This document shows, piece by piece, positions 19,533 to 27,117 of a stretch of DNA of 64,000 nt. This DNA is from an uncultured Collinsella sp. Lineage in GTDB: Bacteria > Actinomycetota > Coriobacteriia > Coriobacteriales > Coriobacteriaceae. Made by a program: the position numbers and the translations under genes. Every line of letters starts with the position of its first letter. The stretch's first letter is position 1. The notes under the pieces are model-generated. The model was given only the letters and a program-made list of their open reading frames with translations, had not been told where the DNA came from and did no database searches. The stretch covers positions 1-64,000 of the forward strand of contig CABRFZ010000002.1 of assembly GCA_902470365.1 (NCBI GenBank). Reading direction: 5' to 3'.

Positions 19533-20446
19533 TAGCGCACCTCACTAGAATCGACGCCGGGCACGCGGCGGCAGGAATACTCGTCCGTGGCAAACTTAGG
19601 AATCTGCACGCCCTCGAGCTCGCGGGCAAGCGCGGCCGAAAGCTCAATGCCGGCGGCGCGGCGCACGGCCTGAATCGCCAGCGGGGCCGAGATGCGGCGG
19701 CGGTAGTCGGCCGAGCCCCACAGGTTGGTACCGTAGCTCAGGGCACGCACAGATGCGGCCAGAGCACGAAGCTCGTCCTCGGAAGGCTGCTCGTTCACCA
19801 GACCGCATGCCTCGCCCTGCAGCAGGTTTGCGCGCAGTGGACGGGCACCCACGGTGACATGCCAGCTGTTGTTCCACCAGGCAGCGGTGACGTTGAGCGA
19901 GGGGAAGTCGGTCGCGGCCTTGCGCACGGCCTCATAGCTTGCGCGGTAGTCGTGCTTAACGACCACGATGTGCTCGATCACGTCGCGCACGTAGCCCATG
20001 TCAACGAACTCCGCGAGCGGCACGCGGCCGGCGCCCGTCAGCTCAACGTACGAATCGAGCGCCAAAAAGGCCGAGAGCACGTCAGAGAAACCAAAGCGAC
20101 CGTAAATGCTGCCGCCCACCGTGGCGGTATTACGCAGCTGCACGCCCACGATATCGTGGACGGCGAACTCAAAGACATGGTTGACAAGCGCGTTGAGCTC
20201 GGCGTGACGCTCGAGCTGGCGCAGGGTGCACATGGCGCCGATGCGAAACTCGGTCTCGGTCTCCTCGATCTGATCGAGTCCACAGGCCGAAAGGTCAATC
20301 GCCGTCGACACGCGACGCGAACCCAGGCGCATCCAGATGCCGCCGCCCACAATCTTGTTGTTGCGGTTCTTCTGTAAGAGCTCATAGGCTTCGGCCGCGT
20401 TTCCAACACGGACGTAGGTACCGAACTTGAGCACGTTCTCCCCCAT
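19532..20446 (-). CDS. FAD-binding subunit of molybdenum hydroxylase
   Basis: A 304-residue CoxM/XdhB-type flavoprotein that takes electrons from the Fe-S clusters of its partner. The FAD-binding motifs are NNKIVGGGIWMRLG near residue 30 and NTATVGGSIYGRFG near residue 105, followed by the CO_deh_flav_C-like domain. The stop codon overlaps the start of the fused Fe-S/Mo gene, so the two are translationally coupled. The N-terminus follows GAAGAGATGG-like purines; upstream lies palindrome copy 3. Confidence 0.9.
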   Translation of the reverse strand: MGENVLKFGTYVRVGNAAEAYELLQKNRNNKIVGGGIWMRLGSRRVSTAIDLSACGLDQIEETETEFRIGAMCTLRQLERHAELNALVNHVFEFAVHDIVGVQLRNTATVGGSIYGRFGFSDVLSAFLALDSYVELTGAGRVPLAEFVDMGYVRDVIEHIVVVKHDYRASYEAVRKAATDFPSLNVTAAWWNNSWHVTVGARPLRANLLQGEACGLVNEQPSEDELRALAASVRALSYGTNLWGSADYRRRISAPLAIQAVRRAAGIELSAALARELEGVQIPKFATDEYSCRRVPGVDSSEVR

Positions 20447-20525
20447 CTCTTCACTTGTCCAGTACTTTTAAGTGTACCAAACGAGGGGCCGCACACCGTT
20501 TTAGGACAAAATCCACCCACCCATC

Positions 20526-20600
20526 CATAACTTGCGGTGATATACGGACTGATTAGCCGTTCTGGGACGCAAAACAGTCCGTATATCACCGCAAGTTATG
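20526..20600. repeat. Dispersed palindrome, copy 3 (perfect 26 bp arms)
   Basis: The arms at 20526-20551 and 20575-20600 match perfectly and contain ACTTGCGGTGATATACGGAC, a variant of the five-copy family (AC for AG and GATATA for GAAATA, with matching changes in both arms). The loop is 23 bases. It lies between the glutamate dehydrogenase terminator and the FAD-subunit start. Confidence 0.9.
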
Positions 20601-20619
20601 AGGAGTCCTCCGGGATAGA

Positions 20620-20648
20620 AAAGGCTCCCAGCCAGATAGCTGGGAGCC
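20620..20648 (-). terminator. gdhA terminator
   Basis: GGCTCCCAGC (20623-20632) pairs with GCTGGGAGCC (20639-20648) around CAGATA. The minus strand continues TTTTC. It lies 28 bases after the gdhA stop. Confidence 0.8.
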
Positions 20649-20675
20649 TCATCGCATGCTATGTCGAGCGAAGAT

Positions 20676-22031
20676 TTAGCAGACGCCCTGGGCGAGCATA
20701 GCGTCGGCGACCTTCAGGAAGCCGGCGATGTTGGCGCCCATGACGAAGTTGCCCTCCTGGCCGTACTCCTTGGCGGTGTCGTCCACGTTGTGGAACATGC
20801 CGCGCATGAGCTGCTCGAGCTTGCCGTCGACCTCCTCGAAGGTCCAGGACAGGTGCTCGGCGTTCTGGCTCATCTCCAGGCCGGACACGAGAACACCGCC
20901 GGCGTTGGCAGCCTTACCGGGCATAAAGGCGACGCCGTTCTCCTGGAAGTAGGTCGTGGCCTCGATGGTCGTGGGCATGTTCGCGCCCTCGCCGACCACC
21001 TTGCAGCCGTTGGCGACGAGTGCCTGGGCGTCCTCGAGCAGCAGCGTGTTCTCGCGAGCGCAGGGCAGCGCGATATCGCAGGGAAGCTGCCACACGCCGC
21101 GGCCGTCGCCCTCGTGCCAAACGGCGTTGGGCTTCTCGTCAACGTACATGGCGAGCGTAACGCCCTTGTCGTGGCCAGAGCGCTTCTTGTTGTAGATGTG
21201 CTCGAGCACGGTGTAGTCGATGCCGTCGGGATCCTCGACCCAGCCGTGGGTATCGGAGCAGGCGAGCACCTTGCCGCCGAGCTGAGTGACCTTCTGGACC
21301 GCGTAGATAGCGACGTTGCCGGAGCCGTGAACGACGACGTTCTTGCCCTCGAAGGAGTCGCCGCGGCTCTTGAGGTACTCGTCCACAAAGTAGGCCAGAC
21401 CGTAACCGGTGGCCTCGGTACGGGCGAGCGAGCCGCCAAAGGAGAGGCCCTTGCCGGTAAGAACGCCGGTCCACTCGTTGGTCAGGCGCTTGTACTGACC
21501 GAACAGGTAGGCAACCTCGCGGCCGCCAACGCCCAGGTCGCCGGCGGGAACGTCGGTGTTGGGGCCGATGTGGCGATAGAGCTCGGTCATGAAGGACTGG
21601 CAGAAGTGCATGATCTCGTTGTTGGACTTGCCCTTGGGGTCAAAGTCGGAGCCGCCCTTGCCGCCGCCCATGGGAAGGGTGGTCAGGCTGTTCTTGAGGA
21701 TCTGCTCCAGGCCCAGGAACTTGAGCATACCCAGGGTGACCGTCGGGTTAAAGCGCAGGCCGCCCTTGTAGGGTCCAATGGCAGAGTTGAACTCGACGCG
21801 ATAGCCGCGGTTGACCTGAACCTTGCCCTGGTCGTCGACCCAGGGAACACGGAACATGACGATGCGCTCGGGCTCGACGAGGCGCTCCAGCAGGGCGGCC
21901 TCCTCGTACTCGGGGTGGGCGTCGAGCGCCGGCTGGATGGTGCCGAGGATCTCGGTCGCGGCCTGGATGAACTCAGGCTGCTCGGGATAGCGGGCCTTGA
22001 GCTCTTCGAGAACTTTCTGCGTGTAGCTCAT
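20676..22031 (-). CDS. gdhA: NADP-specific glutamate dehydrogenase
   Basis: Interconverts glutamate with 2-oxoglutarate and ammonia; the hexameric 451-residue form normally works in ammonium assimilation. KGGLRFNPTV and the glycine-rich LPMGGGKGGSDFDPKGKS contain the substrate and catalytic lysines, and VHGSGNVAIYA is the nucleotide-binding motif. The start ATG has GGAGG just upstream. It is monocistronic, with its own terminator. The 256 bases upstream (22032-22287) hold its promoter region; no other gene is convincing there. Confidence 0.95.
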   Translation of the reverse strand: MSYTQKVLEELKARYPEQPEFIQAATEILGTIQPALDAHPEYEEAALLERLVEPERIVMFRVPWVDDQGKVQVNRGYRVEFNSAIGPYKGGLRFNPTVTLGMLKFLGLEQILKNSLTTLPMGGGKGGSDFDPKGKSNNEIMHFCQSFMTELYRHIGPNTDVPAGDLGVGGREVAYLFGQYKRLTNEWTGVLTGKGLSFGGSLARTEATGYGLAYFVDEYLKSRGDSFEGKNVVVHGSGNVAIYAVQKVTQLGGKVLACSDTHGWVEDPDGIDYTVLEHIYNKKRSGHDKGVTLAMYVDEKPNAVWHEGDGRGVWQLPCDIALPCARENTLLLEDAQALVANGCKVVGEGANMPTTIEATTYFQENGVAFMPGKAANAGGVLVSGLEMSQNAEHLSWTFEEVDGKLEQLMRGMFHNVDDTAKEYGQEGNFVMGANIAGFLKVADAMLAQGVC

Positions 22032-22287
22032 GCTTCCTCCAATGATGGGAAACGAAAAATGTTGATCGCGGCACCCTATGCGCCGCGAACTTTATCGAGT
22101 ATGGATAATATCGCACTGTTGCGGGAAAGTTTCGCATAAGCAGACGGGCAGATGTTTCGTTTTGATTACGATGCAGGTAGAAGCGTTTTTGAGTGCCTGA
22201 CATGCAAAACCCGTGTTTCAAACCTGTTTCGTCCACGTGTTCCAAACCACAACAAAGGCGCCTGTCCCCAATGTGGTGGTGTGGTGG

Positions 22288-22683
22288 TTAGAGGACGAGC
22301 TGATGGTAGTCGGCGGGGGTTATGCGGCCCTCGGTGGCGGCGCGGAAGGCGGCGAGAGCATCGCCCGAGAACGGCATGGCCCAGCACAGCCCGCAGCCAG
22401 CGGTGATGGAGCCGGGCAGCGGCATGATGCGCCCGGGCACGCCGGCATCCAGGCAAAGCTGCTCGCACTCCATCACATCGAAGGTGCTGTCGAACGAAAC
22501 GATAATCTTGCGCTCGTGGTCGAGGGCATCACCGGACGGGCCTTCGCGATGTGCCTCGCGATACGCCGCGGCGGCCGCTTCCTCTTCCGCAGTATGTCCA
22601 CAGCCACCGCAGCCGCAGGTACAGGGCTCGGAACCATCGCAAGTGCAAGGCTCTCCCGTGTCGGGACAAATATCGTGAGACAT
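22288..22683 (-). CDS. DUF3343 protein with Cys-rich N-terminus
   Basis: A 131-residue protein. The C-terminal ~75 residues are the DUF3343 fold (a FDSTFDVMECEQLCLDAGVPGR segment and SITAGCGLCWAMP), a family that co-occurs with selenium-utilisation genes. The first ~32 residues are a dense Cys tract (CPDTGEPCTCDG..CTCGCGGCGH) that could bind a metal. A shorter paralogue lacking this tract is at 50242-50493. Both share the leader TTGGAGTTGCC before ATG. It lies 15 bases after mobA. The function is not established; a role in selenium transfer is inferred from context. Confidence 0.8.
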   Translation of the reverse strand: MSHDICPDTGEPCTCDGSEPCTCGCGGCGHTAEEEAAAAAYREAHREGPSGDALDHERKIIVSFDSTFDVMECEQLCLDAGVPGRIMPLPGSITAGCGLCWAMPFSGDALAAFRAATEGRITPADYHQLVL

Positions 22684-22698
22684 GGCAACTCCAATCGT

Positions 22699-23331
22699 CT
22701 AGGCGAGCAGCTCGGCCGCCGCAAACTCCTCGGGCGTATTAACGTTTTCGAAGCAGAGCGTCGAGCCCGCGGCCTTAACGATCTGCGGTTCATCCATATA
22801 ACCAGCCTGAACGCGATTGATCAGGCAGCGAATGCGCTGGCGGTCGCAGGCGAGCAGCTCATGGGCGGCCGGCGCACACGCGTCACGGCGCCAGACGGCG
22901 CAAAGCGGCTCAATCCCCCGCTCCTCGCACGGCACGCACACGTCGAGCGCCTCGGCCTCAACACGATCGGCGAGCGCGCCGATGAGTTCCGGCGAGACAA
23001 ACGGCATATCGCAGGCGACGATCGCCACGAACGGCAATCGCGCCGCGGCCAACGAGCTCGCGATGCCGCGCATGGCACCCGCCGGCCCCTCAAGGTCCGA
23101 CACTATTCGCGGCACCAGACCGCCAAACGTGCGCTCCTCAAGATAGGCAAGCTCGCTGGGGCGCGAAGTCGTCACGACCAACTCGCCGGCAACTGTCGCC
23201 AGCCGACCCAGCACGCGCTCGATGAGCGGTTCGCCGCAAAACGTCATGCGCGCCTTATCGCGGCCCATGCGTGAGGACAGCCCGCCCGCTTGGACGACGC
23301 AAGAAAGATCGACCCGTCTTACGATAGTCAT
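22699..23331 (-). CDS. mobA: Molybdenum cofactor guanylyltransferase
   Basis: Attaches GMP to molybdopterin to make the MGD cofactor used by DMSO-reductase-family enzymes such as the formate dehydrogenase in this window. The 210-residue protein begins with the nucleotidyltransferase signature VVQAGGLSSRMGRDKA and has the CDMPF motif near residue 100. The start at 23331 has GGAGG at 11 bases; ATG codons at 23349 and 23355 are alternatives. A longer frame to 23565 runs through tRNA-Sec and is artefactual. It is transcribed after tRNA-Sec, separated by that gene's terminator. Confidence 0.9.
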   Translation of the reverse strand: MTIVRRVDLSCVVQAGGLSSRMGRDKARMTFCGEPLIERVLGRLATVAGELVVTTSRPSELAYLEERTFGGLVPRIVSDLEGPAGAMRGIASSLAAARLPFVAIVACDMPFVSPELIGALADRVEAEALDVCVPCEERGIEPLCAVWRRDACAPAAHELLACDRQRIRCLINRVQAGYMDEPQIVKAAGSTLCFENVNTPEEFAAAELLA

Positions 23332-23422
23332 ACGGCAAAACACCTCCATCGGCATGCTCGAAACCCGACACACGAAGCCAGATACCGTCGTCGATAAAGC
23401 GGGCGGCACGGCAAACCCACGC

Positions 23423-23478
23423 AAAAACAAAACAGCGCCTTTGCGGCACGCAGCAAGACCGCGAGCACAAAAGCGCTG
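23423..23478 (-). terminator. Terminator of tRNA-Sec gene
   Basis: On the minus strand CAGCGC pairs with GCGCTG around an internally paired loop (GCGG/CCGC), followed by TTTTGTTTTTG. It begins 9 bases after the tRNA 3' end. Confidence 0.7.
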
Positions 23479-23486
23479 GTAGCGTA

Positions 23487-23583
23487 TGGCGGGAACGTAT
23501 GTGAATCGAACACATCCAAGACGTTTTGCACGCCTCGCAACGGTTTTGAGGACCGCGGAGCCCACCGGAGCCCATCCGTTCCC
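23487..23583 (-). tRNA. selC: tRNA-Sec (anticodon TCA)
   Basis: Selenocysteine tRNA. The acceptor stem GGGAACG/CGTTCCC, anticodon arm CGGT-CCTCAAA-ACCG with TCA, a long variable arm, T-arm with GTTCGATTC, discriminator G and encoded CCA (23487-23489) give 97 bases. The size, long variable arm and TCA anticodon are diagnostic. It lies directly upstream of mobA and downstream of selB, all on the minus strand. Confidence 0.95.
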
Positions 23584-23619
23584 AAGTGCGGCGGTATTTT
23601 ACCAAACCGAGCAGCCAAT

Positions 23620-25587
23620 CTAGCGTAGGGACCTCAGGCCGCCGGCATCCTTGTCGAGGACTGTGAAGCGTACGGCATCCAGGTGCTCCAAGATGCTGAT
23701 GGCACGTTTGCGCGACACGCCCAGGGCCTCGCGCAGCACGCTCGTGGTGGCAGCGCCGCCGGCTGCCTCAATGGCGGCGGCGACGAGTTCGCGCGCATGG
23801 GCCTCGGCGGTAGTGGACAGGGCAACGTCGCGTTCGACCTTAACGATCGAGCGGTTGAGCGAAAGTTCGCGCAGGGCACGCGTCATGGTGTCGCGGCCGA
23901 GCTGCAGCTGTTCGCCCACCTCGGGAAGCGCCGGTGCATCCAGGCCAGCCTCGTCAAGCAGCGCGACGATCCGCTCACAAGCCTCTCGCACCACGCGTGC
24001 CGCCGCGGCGGCCGAATGCGGATCGAATACCTCGGCGCCCTCGGCGGCGCACACGCCACGCGAGCAGCCCTCGGCAATCAGAGCTGCGGCAACGCCTTCA
24101 TCAGCGGCAGGCCACGCAGCATGGGCAACGGCGCCGGGCGTAAAGCCCGTCTCCTTGGGAGCCGCCGCGTGCATGGCCGACAGGGTCGCCGCCAGTGCAT
24201 CCATCGCGGCGTCGAGCGAGGAAGGATCTGCATACAGCGAGCCATCCGAGCCAGCAAGCGCGCAAGCAGCGCCCTGCGCCACCAACCCGCGCAGTGCGGT
24301 ATCGACCTCGCCGACGCCAAGATCCAAAGCCGCGGCAACATCAACCGCCTTAACCGGCAGCGTCTGCAGCACCAGCCAAGCGCCCACACCGCCCGCGATA
24401 TCGCCGGACTCGAGCGCCGCATACAGCGCACGCTCTCCTTCGGCAAGCTCGCGCGAGCGACGGCAGCGCGAAAGCAGCACGCGCCCGCCGCCAATGAGCA
24501 TCACGGGCGAATAGGACAGCACCACGACATGGTCCCCGGCACGTAGCGGCAGCGAGTTTTCCAAGCGCACCTGAACATTACGGGTCTCGCCCACCGCCAT
24601 GGGGGCCTCACCCTCCATGAACATGATGCGACCGACGACCTCGGCCGTACCCGCCATCACGTGCACACGCGCACCCGACTCGAGCACACGCGGCTTGGCT
24701 CCCTCGCGACCCAAATACGTAAACGTCATCATAAAGCGCATCGTCTGACCAAAGCGGCCCGCCACGCCGAGCATCTCACCGCGATCGAGCGAGGCGACGG
24801 CATCGCCCACCAAGTTGAGCGCCACACGCTGACCGGGCAACGCCCGCGGCGTATCGCCATGTACCTGAATCCCGCGCACGCGACAGACCGTACGCGACGG
24901 CAGCGCGACGAGCTCATCCCCCACCGCGACGGGCGCATCGTGCAACGTTCCCGTCACCACGGTACCGGCGCCCTTGATCGTAAAGCAGCGGTCGATAGGC
25001 AGACGCGGTGCGGCATCGGTAAGCTCGGCGCGGGCACGGCAGGCATCCCAGCAAGCGGCAACCTGCTCGTCGAGCGCAATCAGCAGGTCATCGATCCCCG
25101 CGCCGATCTTGGACGACACCGGCACCGTCGGCGCGCCCGCAAACACGGTATCCGAAAGAAAATCGTCCACGTCGAGCTCGGCCAGCTCAATCATTTCGCT
25201 ATCGGCCAGGTCGCACATCGTCAGCGCGACCACCATATGCGTAACGCCCAGCAGCTCCAGCACATGCACGTGCTCGCGGGTCTGCGGCATCACGCCCTCG
25301 ACGGCCGAAACCACCAGCACGGCCACGTCGATACCCGTGGCGCCCTGCACCATGGCGCGCAAGTAATGCGCGTGGCCCGGCACGTCGACCAGGCCAACAA
25401 TCTTGCCACTTGGCAGCGCCAGCTCGCCAAAGCCCAGCTCCACGGTCATACCGCGACGGCGCTCAACCTCCAGACGGTCGGGATTCTTGCCGGTCAGCGC
25501 CTCGATCAGCGCCGACTTACCGTGGTCGACGTGGCCCGCCGTGCCAACGATAACGGGACACTCCACCAGCGCTTGAACCTCACTCAT
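23620..25587 (-). CDS. selB: Selenocysteine-specific elongation factor
   Basis: A GTPase that delivers Sec-tRNA to ribosomes at UGA codons marked by a SECIS hairpin. The 655-residue protein has GTAGHVDHGKSALIEAL (G1), VDVPGHAHYL (G3), EF-Tu-like domains 2 and 3, and a C-terminal set of winged helices (about residues 400-655) that bind the SECIS. Its ATG overlaps the selA stop by four bases (ATGA). Two probable targets, fdhF and selD, are in this window. Confidence 0.95.
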   Translation of the reverse strand: MSEVQALVECPVIVGTAGHVDHGKSALIEALTGKNPDRLEVERRRGMTVELGFGELALPSGKIVGLVDVPGHAHYLRAMVQGATGIDVAVLVVSAVEGVMPQTREHVHVLELLGVTHMVVALTMCDLADSEMIELAELDVDDFLSDTVFAGAPTVPVSSKIGAGIDDLLIALDEQVAACWDACRARAELTDAAPRLPIDRCFTIKGAGTVVTGTLHDAPVAVGDELVALPSRTVCRVRGIQVHGDTPRALPGQRVALNLVGDAVASLDRGEMLGVAGRFGQTMRFMMTFTYLGREGAKPRVLESGARVHVMAGTAEVVGRIMFMEGEAPMAVGETRNVQVRLENSLPLRAGDHVVVLSYSPVMLIGGGRVLLSRCRRSRELAEGERALYAALESGDIAGGVGAWLVLQTLPVKAVDVAAALDLGVGEVDTALRGLVAQGAACALAGSDGSLYADPSSLDAAMDALAATLSAMHAAAPKETGFTPGAVAHAAWPAADEGVAAALIAEGCSRGVCAAEGAEVFDPHSAAAAARVVREACERIVALLDEAGLDAPALPEVGEQLQLGRDTMTRALRELSLNRSIVKVERDVALSTTAEAHARELVAAAIEAAGGAATTSVLREALGVSRKRAISILEHLDAVRFTVLDKDAGGLRSLR

Positions 25588-27041
25588 CGTGCAACCGCCT
25601 TCTCAACGCACGCGACGAGCGTCGATGCCGCCGTCTCGATATCGCGGTCGCCCACAAGCGTACGGACGTCAAACAGAATGCGATCGTGCGAAGTTCGCGT
25701 GACGACCGGCGTGTCGAAGTCCTGGACAAGCGAGCGCTTGAGCGCGTCGAGGGACAGGCGCCCGTCGACCGGGCAGATGGCAACGCACATCGTGGGCAGC
25801 TCCACGGTAGGCAGCGAGCCGCCACCGGGAGTCGACGACTCCTCGACGATTTCCACCTGCACGGCACACGGGCAGCCAGCCTTATCGAGGCCCGCCACCA
25901 TCAGCTCGCGCAGCTTGCGTGCGCGGCGCTCCAGATGAGCCTGCGGAAGCGTGAGCATGTTGAGCACCGGCACCTCGCGATGGGCCACATCCGCCCCATC
26001 CATGTAAATGCGCAGCGTAGCCTCGAGAGCCGCCAGTGCGAGCTTTCCCGGACGCAGGGCGCGCATAAGCGGATGCGACCCACAGGCCTGCACCAGATCG
26101 CGGCGACCCATGATAATGCCCGCCTGCGCGGCACCGAGCAGCTTATCGCCCGAGCACGACACCAGATCGAGCCCTGCCGAAACCGAAGCCGGCGTGGTTT
26201 CTTCGCCGCCGCGCACCAAGATGTCGTCGGGCAACAGCGCACCCGACCCCTGGTCCTCGTAGAACAGCAGGCCGTGTTTGTGGGCCAGAGCAGCAAGCTC
26301 CCGAGAGCCCACCTCCTCGTGAAAGCCCTCGATGCGATAGTTGGAAGGATGGACCTTGAGGATCATTGCCGTTTCGGGCGTGATGGCGCGCTCATAGTCG
26401 CTCAAATGCGTGCGGTTGGTGGCCCCGACCTCAACGAGCTTGGCACCCGAGGCCTCCATAACATCGGGGATACGGAAACTGCCGCCGATCTCGACAAGCT
26501 CGCCGCGGCTGACGATAACCTCTTTGCCCGCGGCATGAGTCGCCAGCACTAGCAGCACCGCGGCGGCGTTGTTGTTGACCACGAGCGCGTCCTCGGCACC
26601 GGTAAGCGAGCGGATGAGCTGCGCGGCATGTTCCTTGCGCGACCCGCGCGAGCAGGTGTCCACGCTGTACTCGAGCGTGCTGTAGCCGCGCGCGACCTCG
26701 GCCACGGCCTTGGCGGCCGACTCCGCGAGCGGAGCACGGCCCAGGTTGGTATGGATGACCACACCCGTGGCATTAACTGCTGGGCGCAGGCTCGGCAGCG
26801 CAGAGCGATGCGCACGCCACTCGATGGCCGAGGCTAGGTCGCGCTTGGAACGCGGGGCGGCACCGGCACGAATCGCAGCGCGCTCCTCGTCGAGCTCGGC
26901 CGTCACGGCAGCATGGACCACCGCGTCGCAGGTCTCCCCCGCCGCCTTCACCACCGGCCACTCGGCAAGCAGCTCGTTGACGGAAGGAATAGCGCGAAGG
27001 CGGGCGCGTACCTCATCGGACATGTTCTGGCTATCGCTCAT
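25584..27041 (-). CDS. selA: L-seryl-tRNA(Sec) selenium transferase
   Basis: PLP enzyme converting Ser-tRNA(Sec) to Sec-tRNA(Sec) with selenophosphate. The 485-residue protein has an N-terminal tRNA-binding helical segment (IPSVNELL), NATGVVIHTNLGRAPL, and the PLP lysine in SCSGDKLLGAAQAG. The start is preceded by GAAAGG. It forms an operon with selB, followed by tRNA-Sec. Upstream (27042-27117) there is only a short spacer before the molybdoenzyme stop codon. Confidence 0.95.
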   Translation of the reverse strand: MSDSQNMSDEVRARLRAIPSVNELLAEWPVVKAAGETCDAVVHAAVTAELDEERAAIRAGAAPRSKRDLASAIEWRAHRSALPSLRPAVNATGVVIHTNLGRAPLAESAAKAVAEVARGYSTLEYSVDTCSRGSRKEHAAQLIRSLTGAEDALVVNNNAAAVLLVLATHAAGKEVIVSRGELVEIGGSFRIPDVMEASGAKLVEVGATNRTHLSDYERAITPETAMILKVHPSNYRIEGFHEEVGSRELAALAHKHGLLFYEDQGSGALLPDDILVRGGEETTPASVSAGLDLVSCSGDKLLGAAQAGIIMGRRDLVQACGSHPLMRALRPGKLALAALEATLRIYMDGADVAHREVPVLNMLTLPQAHLERRARKLRELMVAGLDKAGCPCAVQVEIVEESSTPGGGSLPTVELPTMCVAICPVDGRLSLDALKRSLVQDFDTPVVTRTSHDRILFDVRTLVGDRDIETAASTLVACVEKAVAR

Positions 27042-27117
27042 GTGCGGCCTTTCAAAACCAAAGGTGAATCAATCGTTCGAACGTCAAACTATCAGCCAAT
27101 TCGATCGACTGAGTCAA

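Noticed and set aside
22152..22406. A plus-strand 84-codon frame with two CxxC pairs (zinc-ribbon-like) in the gdhA upstream region
   Set aside because: It has no ribosome binding site, runs into the antisense of the DUF3343 gene and has a simple repeated sequence; the CxxC pairs are probably chance.
22699..23565. A longer MobA starting at 23565
   Set aside because: The extension runs through tRNA-Sec and its terminator; the conserved domain starts at about 23331.
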